This document shows positions 15,917 to 22,327 of a stretch of 22,327 bases of DNA, in pieces (the first letter of the stretch is position 1; every line of letters starts with the position of its first letter). Below the pieces are notes generated by a model, which had not been told where the DNA came from, did not search any database, and worked only from the letters and a program-made list of their open reading frames with translations. The position numbers and the translations under genes were made by a program. Source of the DNA: DATDMG01 sp036518955 (lineage in GTDB: Bacteria > Actinomycetota > Actinomycetes > Actinomycetales > Kineosporiaceae); NCBI GenBank assembly GCA_036518955.1, contig DATDMG010000568.1, positions 1 to 22,327 on the forward strand, written 5' to 3'.

Positions 15917-15988
15917 TCCCGGGCCGGCCCCCACCCCCCAGCCGGGCTACCGCGCGATCAGCCGGCCCCGGCCCGGCCGGCGCACGCG

Positions 15989-15994
15989 TAGGCT
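15989..15994 (+). promoter_or_regulatory. -10-like TAGGCT upstream of the SpoIIM-like gene
   Basis: TAGGCT is followed by six bases (CGCGGC) and the GTG at 16001. There is no Shine-Dalgarno sequence in between, which fits a leaderless transcript. Confidence 0.5.
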
Positions 15995-16000
15995 CGCGGC

Positions 16001-16996
16001 GTGGACCTGGACGCGTTCGTCGCCGTGCACGGCGACGAGTGGGACCGGCTGGACCGGCTGAGCCGCAGACGCCGGCTCTCCGGCGCCGACGCGGACGAGC
16101 TGGTGCGGCTCTACCAGCGTGCCGCGACGCACCTGTCCGTGGTGCGCTCGGCAGCGGCCGATCCGGCGGTCGCGTCGCGGCTGTCGGCGACGGTGGCCGC
16201 CGCCCGGGCGGCGGTCGCGGGCGGTCCGGAGCCGGTTGGGCGGGAGCTCGCCCGGTTCGTCGCCGTGTCGTTCCCGGCGGCCGTGTACCGGGCCCGCTGG
16301 GCCGCTGCGGGGGCGGCGGCACTCACCCTCGGGGTGGCGGCCCTGGCCGCGTGGTGGGCGATCGCGGACCCCCGGGTGGTGGCAGCCCTCGGCTCCCCGG
16401 AGGAGATCCGTCGCCTGGTGGAGTCCGACTTCGCGGGCTACTACACCGAGTACGCCGCCCGCAGCTTCGCCCTGCACGTGTGGACCAACAACGCCTGGGT
16501 CGCCGCGCTCTGCATCGCGGGCGGCATCAGCGGGGTGCTGCCGGTGTTCGTGCTCTTCCAGAACGCGGCGAACATCGGCGTCATCGCCGGGGTGATGGCG
16601 GTGCATGACCGCCTGTCGGTGTTCTTCGGGCTCATCCTGCCCCACGGGTTGCTCGAGCTCACCGCCGTCTTCGTCGCGGCCGGGGCCGGGCTGCGGCTGT
16701 TCTGGAGCTGGGTGGTGCCGGGACCGCTGCCGCGGGGCCGGGCCGTCGCCCGGGAGGGCCGCGCCATGGTCTCGATCGCCGTCGGCCTGGTCGGGGTGCT
16801 GCTGGTGAGCGGGGTGATCGAGGCGTTCGTGACCCCGTCGTCCCTGCCCACGGCGGCCCGGATCGGGATCGGCGCGGTGGCGTGGCTGGCCTTCCTCGGG
16901 TATGTGGGGTGGTTCGGTCGGCGCGCCGCCCAGGCCGGGGAGACCGGCGACCTGGCGGCCGACCTGGCGGGCGACAGCGTCCCGGTCGCCGGCTGA
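16001..16996 (+). CDS. Stage II sporulation protein M (SpoIIM)-like membrane protein
   Basis: This 331-residue protein has a cytoplasmic N-terminal helical domain (about 1-95) with the usual WDRLDRLSRRRRLSGADADELVRLYQRAATHLSVVRS. A first membrane helix follows (about 100-122), then FAGYYTEYAARSFALHVWTNNAWVAALCIAGGISGVLPVFVLFQNAANIGVIAGVM, and ILPHGLLELTAVFVAAGAGLRLFWSWVVPG, which is the SpoIIM/DUF95 core. In Bacillus, SpoIIM helps the peptidoglycan remodelling machine of engulfment; non-sporulating actinobacteria keep a homologue beside RDD, MoxR and DUF58 genes. That context suggests an envelope role, but its actual activity is unknown. It converges on the DUF58 gene across 42 bp. Confidence 0.88.
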   Translation: MDLDAFVAVHGDEWDRLDRLSRRRRLSGADADELVRLYQRAATHLSVVRSAAADPAVASRLSATVAAARAAVAGGPEPVGRELARFVAVSFPAAVYRARWAAAGAAALTLGVAALAAWWAIADPRVVAALGSPEEIRRLVESDFAGYYTEYAARSFALHVWTNNAWVAALCIAGGISGVLPVFVLFQNAANIGVIAGVMAVHDRLSVFFGLILPHGLLELTAVFVAAGAGLRLFWSWVVPGPLPRGRAVAREGRAMVSIAVGLVGVLLVSGVIEAFVTPSSLPTAARIGIGAVAWLAFLGYVGWFGRRAAQAGETGDLAADLAGDSVPVAG

Positions 16997-17038
16997 GGCG
17001 GAGCCCCGCGGCGTTCCGGCGCGCGCCGGGAGGGTCCG

Positions 17039-18331
17039 TCACAACCGGCCGGCAGCCTTCAGCGCGAGGTAGCGGTCGGCCAGACGCGGCGGCAGGTCGG
17101 CCGGATCGGCGTCCACGACCTCGACGCCCAGCCGCGCCACCTCCGCGGTGAGCGCGGAGCGGTCCAACCTGGCGCGCTCTGCCGCGGCGGCTCCGTACAC
17201 CGCGTACGCATCGTGCCTCCCGCGGGCCATCGCGGTCACGGCCGGATCGCTCACCGAGGCCACCAGGACCTGGTGCCGGGCGGTGAGCCGGGGGAGCACC
17301 GGCAGCAGGCCCTCCTCCAGCGCGGCCGATTCCAGCGGCGTCAGCAGGACGACGAGAGCCCGGTGCGCCAGACGCTGCCGGACGGCCGTGACGACGGCTC
17401 CCCAGTCCGCCTCGACCAGGTCGGCGTCCAGCGGCGCCAGCGCCTCGACCAGCGCGGGCAGGAGCCGGGACCCGGTCACCCCCTCGACCCGGGCGCGCAC
17501 CCGGCGGTCCACCGCCAGCAGGTCCACCCGGTCGCCGGCTCGGGTGGCCAGCGCGGCGAGGAGCAGCGCGGCGTCCATCGCGGCGTCCAGCCGGGGCGCG
17601 TCGGCGACCCGGGCGGCCGCCGTCCTCGAGGTGTCCAGGACCAGGAGAACCCGCCGGTCCCGCTCCGGGCGCCAGGTGCGGACGACGACCTGCTGGCGCC
17701 GCGCCGTCGCACGCCAGTCGATGGACCGGACGTCGTCGCCGTCCACGTAGTCGCGCAGCGAGTCGAACTCGGTGCCCTGGCCCCGGATCCGCAGGGCGGT
17801 GCGCCCGTCGATCTCCCGCAGCCGGGCCAGCTTGCTCGGCAGGTGCCGGCGGGAGCTGAAGGGCGGCAGCACCCGGATCCGGCCGGGCAGCGGCAGCGAG
17901 CGCTGCCGGGCGGCGAGGCCGAGCGGACCGACGCTGCGGACCGTCACCCGGTCGGCCTGCCGGTCACCCCGCCGGGTGGGCAGCAGCCGGGTCACCAGTC
18001 GCCGCCGCTCACCGGCCGGGACGTTCAGCTGGTGACGCGGCTGCTGCGCGCCGGCCGCGGGCTGCCAGGCGTCCCGCAGGACGCCCCGGACCGGGCGGCG
18101 ACCGGAGTTCGTGACGGTGAGCGCGGCGTCCGCCGGCTCGCCCAGCCGCACGGACGCCGGCACCTCGCGTTCGAGCCGCAGCGCCCGCGGGGACCCGGCC
18201 AGCATCAGGTCGACCACCACGGCCAGCACCACCAGCCCGGCCCAGCCGAGGACCGCGGCCCATCCGGGCCGCAGCATCACCGGCACCGCTCCCGCCAGCA
18301 CGGCGAGCGCGGCCCGGGCGGTCAACGCCAC
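17039..18331 (-). CDS. DUF58 domain protein
   Basis: This 430-residue protein has two N-terminal hydrophobic segments (about 5-20 and 24-44), then a beta-rich region, then the DUF58 signature GTEFDSLRDYVDGDDVRSIDW (about 186-206). A von Willebrand A-like segment follows with LLVLDTSRT (Asp233, Ser235), resembling the start of a MIDAS metal site. DUF58 proteins are regularly paired with MoxR ATPases and are thought to be their clients or adaptors. The GTG at 18331 is the first possible start after an in-frame TGA. The gap to the moxR stop is 24 bp, so it is the last gene of the operon. Confidence 0.92.
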   Translation of the reverse strand: MALTARAALAVLAGAVPVMLRPGWAAVLGWAGLVVLAVVVDLMLAGSPRALRLEREVPASVRLGEPADAALTVTNSGRRPVRGVLRDAWQPAAGAQQPRHQLNVPAGERRRLVTRLLPTRRGDRQADRVTVRSVGPLGLAARQRSLPLPGRIRVLPPFSSRRHLPSKLARLREIDGRTALRIRGQGTEFDSLRDYVDGDDVRSIDWRATARRQQVVVRTWRPERDRRVLLVLDTSRTAAARVADAPRLDAAMDAALLLAALATRAGDRVDLLAVDRRVRARVEGVTGSRLLPALVEALAPLDADLVEADWGAVVTAVRQRLAHRALVVLLTPLESAALEEGLLPVLPRLTARHQVLVASVSDPAVTAMARGRHDAYAVYGAAAAERARLDRSALTAEVARLGVEVVDADPADLPPRLADRYLALKAAGRL

Positions 18332-18355
18332 CGGATCCGCCCGGTCACCGGCGCG

Positions 18356-19348
18356 TCAACGCGGCACCGGGACGGCGCCCAGGACGCTGTCGAGCACCCC
18401 GTCGACCGTGACGCCCTCCAGCTCCGCTTCGGGCCGCAGCTGGATCCGGTGCCGCAGGGTCGGCCGGGCGAGCGCCTTGACGTCGTCGGGGGTGACGTAG
18501 TCGCGGCCGGACAGCCACGCCCAGGCCCGGCTCGTGGCCAGCAGCGCGGTGGCGCCGCGGGGTGAGACCCCGAGGCTCAACGACGGGGACGACCGGGTGG
18601 CCCGGACGACGTCCACGATGTACTCCATCACCGGTCCGGTGATGGTCACCGCGCGGGCGGCGGTCGTCGCGGCGGACAGCTCGGCCGGCCCGGCGACCGG
18701 GCGCACTCCCGCGGCGGCGAGGTCGCGCGGGTCGAACCCGGCGGCGTGCCGGGCGAGCACCTGCAGCTCTACCTCGCGGCTCGGCAGTGGCATGGCCAAC
18801 TTGAGCAGGAACCGGTCGAGCTGCGCCTCCGGCAGCGGATAGGTGCCCTCGTACTCGACCGGGTTCTGGGTCGCGGCGACCAGGAACGGCTCCGGCAGCG
18901 GCCGGGGCCGGCCGTCGACGCTCACCTGGCGCTCCTCCATGGCCTCCAGCAGCGAGGCCTGGGTCTTCGGCGGCGTCCGGTTGATCTCGTCCGCGAGCAG
19001 CAGGTGGGTGAACACCGGCCCTTCGCGGAAGGAGAACTGCGCGGTCCGGGCGTCGTACACGAGCGACCCGGTGACGTCGCCCGGCATCAGGTCGGGGGTG
19101 AACTGCACCCGCGTGGTGTGCAGCGACAGTGCGGTGGACAACGCCCGCACCAGGAGCGTCTTGGCGATCCCCGGGACGCCCTCGAGGAGCGCGTGCCCGC
19201 GACAGACCAGGGCGATGACCAGGCCCGACACCGTGGCGTCCTGGCCCACCACGGCCTTCGCCACCTCGGCGCGGACGGCGCTCAGCGCCTGCAACGCCTG
19301 CTGCGCCGACACCTCCGCCAGCGGCTGCTGGGTCGGCTGCTGGGTCAT
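18356..19348 (-). CDS. MoxR family AAA+ ATPase
   Basis: This 330-residue cytoplasmic ATPase has a Gln-rich start (MTQQPTQQPL), then Walker A GVPGIAKT (57-64), Walker B LLLADEINR (Asp120, Glu121), and the sensor region ATQNPVEYEGTYPLPEAQLDRF with its arginine. The C-terminal lid domain includes SLSLGVSPRGATALLATSRAWAWLSGRDYVTPDDV. MoxR proteins act as chaperone-like ATPases that assemble or activate metal-loaded or membrane complexes with von Willebrand A partners. Its ATG overlaps the DUF4350 stop as ATGA. Direct neighbours DUF58, DUF4350 and DUF4129 make up the common actinobacterial set. Confidence 0.95.
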   Translation of the reverse strand: MTQQPTQQPLAEVSAQQALQALSAVRAEVAKAVVGQDATVSGLVIALVCRGHALLEGVPGIAKTLLVRALSTALSLHTTRVQFTPDLMPGDVTGSLVYDARTAQFSFREGPVFTHLLLADEINRTPPKTQASLLEAMEERQVSVDGRPRPLPEPFLVAATQNPVEYEGTYPLPEAQLDRFLLKLAMPLPSREVELQVLARHAAGFDPRDLAAAGVRPVAGPAELSAATTAARAVTITGPVMEYIVDVVRATRSSPSLSLGVSPRGATALLATSRAWAWLSGRDYVTPDDVKALARPTLRHRIQLRPEAELEGVTVDGVLDSVLGAVPVPR

Positions 19349-20613
19349 CGACGTCCGCCTCCCGGTTCTCGCGTCGCGCCACCGTACCGGGACGAGGCAC
19401 CGGCGATCGAGTTCTCGATCTCGTCGAGGGCGGAGGCGAGCGCGACCAGCTGGCGGTCGTCCCGCGGGGGCGGGCCCACCAGGGTGTCCCGGACGACCGC
19501 CTCGGACCGGCCGGTGGCGGCCGCGACGAGCTGGGTCACCTGGTGCGGTTCGGCGCCGGCGGGCACGCCCAGCCGAACGGCGAGGCGCCGCACCGCGGCG
19601 GTCCGCAGCACGGCCGCGGCCCGACCCCGGGCCCGGCCGGCCCGGTACAGCCGCGCCCGACCCTCGACGGTCTCCGCCGACCGGACGACGACGGGCAGCG
19701 GCTCCGGGACGACCCGGCCGAGCCGGCGCCCCCGCCACACCAGCGCCACCACCACCGCCAGCACCACCTGCCAGAACACCCAGCGAACCCAGCGGGGCAG
19801 CAGCGAGCCGAGGGTCGGCCGCGGGCCGGCGGTGGCCTCCAGCGGGTCCGGCAGGTACCAGCGCAGGTTCGGCCGGGCTCCCAGCGTGCGCAGCGCCAGC
19901 GCGGCGTTGCCGCCGACGCCGAGGGTGGCGTTCTGCAGCACCGCACGCTGGCCGAGCACGGTCACCCGGTGGCCGGTCGCCCCGCCGGACCCCGCCCGGC
20001 GGACGACGGAGAACCCGCGGGAGCCATCGGGGTAGCAGCCGACCGTGCCGACGGCCCGGACGTCCACCTGCCGGACGTCCACCTGGTAGAGCCGGCCTCC
20101 GGCCGTGGCCTCCCCGGCCGCCGCCGCGTCCGGGTCGGCGCAGCCGGGCCCGGCCTGCCGCGGCGGGACGGCCCCGGCCGGCACGACACCGGGGGCGAGC
20201 GAGGCCAGGACCGGCAGGTCGGGCTCCACGAGCACGAGGTCGGCGTGGGTGTCCGCCAGCCGCCGCAGCTGGTCCGGGCCGAGGAGCTGGGGATTGACCA
20301 CGACGATCGTGGCGTCGTCCGCGGCGCCGTCGACGGCGGTCGTGGACCGCTCGACGACGTCCACCTGCACGCCGTGGGCACCCAGGATCTGGGCGACGGC
20401 CCGGCTGCCCGACTCGCCGGCGGAGCGAGGGTCGAGGGCACCACCCCTCGTGGCCGGCGCGAACAGCGCGGTGCCGAGGGCCACCGCGGCCACCACCGCG
20501 GCGACCGCTGCCGGCCAGACCCAGCTCCGCGAGCGGCGGGCGGTCGGTGCGCCTGCGGGCCGGGCCGGGCCGGTGGGAGCTGGCGCCGGCCCCGGGGTGA
20601 CGGTCACCCTCAC
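19345..20613 (-). CDS. DUF4350 domain membrane protein
   Basis: This 422-residue protein begins with a Pro/Ala-rich, then basic N-terminus. TM1 (about 34-54) follows, then a roughly 200-residue domain with GTALFAPATRGGALDPRSAG, VAQILGAHGVQVDVVERST and IVVVNPQLLGPDQLRRLADT. This resembles the Rossmann-like DUF4350 domain (related to class I glutamine amidotransferase folds) without a visible catalytic Cys-His pair. A second hydrophobic segment (about 275-295) is followed by a cytoplasmic helical tail. A short in-frame duplication QVDVRQVDVR occurs near 180. The GTG overlaps the DUF4129 stop, and its stop overlaps the moxR start. It is probably a structural partner of the MoxR-DUF58 system; no activity can be assigned. 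Confidence 0.85.
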   Translation of the reverse strand: MRVTVTPGPAPAPTGPARPAGAPTARRSRSWVWPAAVAAVVAAVALGTALFAPATRGGALDPRSAGESGSRAVAQILGAHGVQVDVVERSTTAVDGAADDATIVVVNPQLLGPDQLRRLADTHADLVLVEPDLPVLASLAPGVVPAGAVPPRQAGPGCADPDAAAAGEATAGGRLYQVDVRQVDVRAVGTVGCYPDGSRGFSVVRRAGSGGATGHRVTVLGQRAVLQNATLGVGGNAALALRTLGARPNLRWYLPDPLEATAGPRPTLGSLLPRWVRWVFWQVVLAVVVALVWRGRRLGRVVPEPLPVVVRSAETVEGRARLYRAGRARGRAAAVLRTAAVRRLAVRLGVPAGAEPHQVTQLVAAATGRSEAVVRDTLVGPPPRDDRQLVALASALDEIENSIAGASSRYGGATREPGGGRR

Positions 20614-21254
20614 ACGGGCACCACGGCGGGCCGCGTCCGGGCGGCGTCCCCGTCGAGCACGCGCAGCTGGCGAACCTGCTCGGCGGTCACCGGGCGGTCC
20701 CCGTACCGGACGTCGTCGAAGATGCCGGCCGCCTCCCGGAGGCGGTCGGCCAGTGCCGGCAGGGCCTCGCCCGCGGACCGGGCCGCCTCGTCCGCCGTCC
20801 GGCCGGGCCCGAGCTGGACCAGGTCGCGTTCGGCCAGGCTCAGGACGAGGGCCCGGAACCGCTCCAGGACGGCGGTGGCCAGATCACCGGACCGTTCGGC
20901 GGCGTCCGCGGCGGCGCGGTGCTCGGCGGCGGTCCGGGTGCTGCTGTCGAACAGGGCGCCGGACGACGCGCGGGCCCGGGTCCGCAGGCCACCAGCGCGC
21001 CACAGCGCATACCCGGTCACCCCGAGCACGGCGACTGCGAGCACCGCCAGCCCGAGCCGGACGTCGACCCCCTGCGGCACGCCCAGGTCCGACAGCCGGT
21101 CCGTCAGCCAGCGCAGCGCGAGTTGCAGCAGGCCCGGTCGCTCGGCCTGGTAATCCCGTTTCAGCAGCTCCTGCTCCGCCCAGGCGCGGGCGGTGTCGCG
21201 GTCCGGCCGGAGCGGCGCGAGGAGCACCGGAACGGCGCCCAGCGGCGGCGTCAT
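20610..21254 (-). CDS. DUF4129 domain membrane protein
   Basis: This 214-residue protein has an N-terminal amphipathic region with ARAWAEQELLKRDYQAERPGLLQLALRWL, one hydrophobic segment (about 68-88) and a cytoplasmic helical C-terminal domain. That domain reads AERSGDLATAVLERFRALVLSLAERDLVQLGPGRTADEAA and ends with IFDDVRYGDRPVTAEQVRQL, the DUF4129 signature (also seen at the end of some transglutaminase-like proteins). The ATG overlaps the stop of the upstream membrane gene by four bases (ATGA), and its stop overlaps the DUF4350 GTG. Function is unknown. Tight coupling argues that the product works in fixed ratio with its neighbours. Confidence 0.9.
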   Translation of the reverse strand: MTPPLGAVPVLLAPLRPDRDTARAWAEQELLKRDYQAERPGLLQLALRWLTDRLSDLGVPQGVDVRLGLAVLAVAVLGVTGYALWRAGGLRTRARASSGALFDSSTRTAAEHRAAADAAERSGDLATAVLERFRALVLSLAERDLVQLGPGRTADEAARSAGEALPALADRLREAAGIFDDVRYGDRPVTAEQVRQLRVLDGDAARTRPAVVPV

Positions 21255-22327
21255 GCCGGATCCCGCCCGTCCGTGGGCCGAAGCAGCTCCAGGTCGAACC
21301 CTTCCCGGCGCATCCGCAGGTCGAGGTACACGATCGCGATCACCGCGGACCACCACGGGCGCAGGACCGACCCGGCGACGATCTGCCCGACGCCGCCCAG
21401 CGCGGCTCGTGCGACGTTCCACCAGAACTGGGTGTGGGTCGAGTTGCCGGTGCCGACGTCCAGCAGGTTGCCCACGATCGTGAGCGGGACGACGATGATC
21501 GATGAGCCGATCGAGACGAGCAGGTAGCCGACGAAGAGGATGCCGAGCGTCCGCCAGAAGCTGTGCCGGACCAGGCGCCAGGAGCGACGAAGCGCACGAA
21601 CCGGGCCCAGGTTCTCCAGCAGCAGGGCCGGCGCCGCCGCCGCGAGGTAGACCTGGAGGACGATGTAGAGCCCGATCGCGACCGGAATCGCCAGCACGAT
21701 CAGCAGCACGCCGGGCACGCCCTGGTGAGCGGTCAGCAGCAGGACGGCCGGGACGACCAGGACTCCGGCCCCGACCGCGACGACCCCGGCGATCACCAGT
21801 CCGGTGAGCAGGGCCAGCCCGATCGCCGCCGGGACGCGGCGGCGGACCCGGTGCCACAGCGCCGCGGGTGGCGTCTTCTCGCCCAGCGTCGCGGAGCTCA
21901 CCGCCACCACCAGCATGGCGTTCAGGACGATCACGGCGAGCTGGACGACGAGGGACCCGGGCAGCGTCGCCACCAGAGTGGCGAGGCTCGTCTGCAGCGG
22001 CACCGCGGGGTCGTTCTCGGGCAGCTGGGCCATGGACGAGCCGAGCACCGATTCCAGGCCGGCCTGGACCGGGATCGAGATCAGGGCCGCCAGGGTGAGG
22101 ACGACGGCCGAGATGCCCATCATCGTCCGCGGGTTCGTCCGGACGGCCTGGAACCCGCCGTCCAGGATCTCGCTGAACAACAGCGGGCGCAGCGGCACGA
22201 TGCCGGTCCTGCGGTGCTCCGGCGGCATCCAGCCCGTCGGCGGACCGTAGCCCGTCGGCGGACCGTAGCCCGTCGGCGGACCGTAGCCCGTCGGCGGACC
22301 GTAGCCCGTCGGCGGACCGTAGCCCGT
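21251..22327 (-). CDS. DUF7847-like multi-pass membrane protein with YGPPTG repeats (5' partial)
   Basis: The frame stays open to the window edge, so the true start is outside. The visible 358 residues begin with TG, five YGPPTG repeats, then Trp-Met. An ATG at 22228 exists, but the repeat tail is in frame and has the low-complexity composition usual before the first helix in this family. The core then reads GIVPLRPLLFSEILDGGFQAVRTNPRTMMG, followed by about six hydrophobic segments, LLLENLGPVRALRRSWRLVRHSFWRTLGILFVGYLL and the terminal IVYLDLRMRREGFDLELLR. These are features of actinobacterial proteins annotated DUF7847 or glycerophosphoryl diester phosphodiesterase membrane domain. No phosphodiesterase active site is visible. 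It heads the coupled operon leading to DUF58. Confidence 0.85.
   Translation of the reverse strand, partial: TGYGPPTGYGPPTGYGPPTGYGPPTGYGPPTGWMPPEHRRTGIVPLRPLLFSEILDGGFQAVRTNPRTMMGISAVVLTLAALISIPVQAGLESVLGSSMAQLPENDPAVPLQTSLATLVATLPGSLVVQLAVIVLNAMLVVAVSSATLGEKTPPAALWHRVRRRVPAAIGLALLTGLVIAGVVAVGAGVLVVPAVLLLTAHQGVPGVLLIVLAIPVAIGLYIVLQVYLAAAAPALLLENLGPVRALRRSWRLVRHSFWRTLGILFVGYLLVSIGSSIIVVPLTIVGNLLDVGTGNSTHTQFWWNVARAALGGVGQIVAGSVLRPWWSAVIAIVYLDLRMRREGFDLELLRPTDGRDPA
22231..22327. repeat. 18-bp tandem repeat encoding YGPPTG units, running off the window
   Basis: The unit AGCCCGTCGGCGGACCGT is repeated exactly five times from 22231 to 22320, with seven further bases to the window end. Read on the minus strand it encodes tandem YGPPTG hexapeptides in frame with the downstream membrane protein. 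The copies are identical at the nucleotide level, which points to recent expansion or homogenisation. Confidence 0.95.

Noticed and set aside
15905..15934. Longer RDD protein starting at the GTG at 15934
   Set aside because: The extra ten residues are not typical of the family, and the -10-like TACCGT six bases before 15904 lies inside that extension.

Overview
The window is chromosomal core DNA of a very GC-rich (well above 70% G+C by eye) actinobacterium. Codon third positions are almost all G or C, GTG starts are common, genes overlap by ATGA or GTGA, and several genes look leaderless. The gene order supports this: a cell-wall glycosyltransferase, DUF5719, a zincin-like protein, DUF3499, phosphomannomutase ManB, a Trm112-like protein, a SIS-domain protein and then SAH hydrolase is a syntenic block that I recall from Mycobacterium (Rv3256c-Rv3259 and sahH) and Streptomyces. 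I cannot name the genus.

Layout. Positions 1-3244 (+): the C-terminal part of a large membrane glycosyltransferase, coupled to a DUF5719 membrane-anchored protein. Positions 3331-3894: a degenerate zincin (-) diverging from DUF3499 (+). Positions 4446-6548: a small zinc-ribbon protein (+), ManB (-) and a Trm112-like protein (+). Positions 6609-10306 (+): SIS-domain sugar isomerase-like protein, a 15-bp tandem-repeat array, a ZnT9-like cation diffusion facilitator, and a sensor histidine kinase overlapping the transporter. Positions 10367-11080 (-): an OmpR-type response regulator converging on that kinase. Positions 11314-12610 (+): a four-helix membrane protein and a DedA protein. Positions 12621-13289 (-): a LysE-type exporter. 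Positions 13556-15007 (+): ahcY. Positions 15023-22327: RDD protein (-), SpoIIM-like protein (+) and a tightly overlapped minus-strand operon (DUF7847-like membrane protein, DUF4129, DUF4350, MoxR ATPase, DUF58).

How it works together. The left third supports envelope polysaccharide or mannoconjugate synthesis: ManB and the SIS protein act on mannose and glucose phosphates, and the glycosyltransferase builds product at the membrane. The middle joins a metal transporter to a two-component system with an unusual convergent gene arrangement. AhcY recycles S-adenosylhomocysteine. The right third is a MoxR/DUF58/DUF4129/DUF4350/RDD/SpoIIM membrane cluster that recurs in actinobacteria without an established mechanism.

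I found no mobile element, CRISPR array, tRNA or rRNA. Non-genic interest lies in several tandem repeats (15, 16, 18, 12 and 11 bp units), a repeated hairpin over the ahcY ribosome-binding site, an AT-rich island at 11231-11280, a perfect palindrome at 11864-11879, and a recurring -10-like hexamer placed six bases before start codons.
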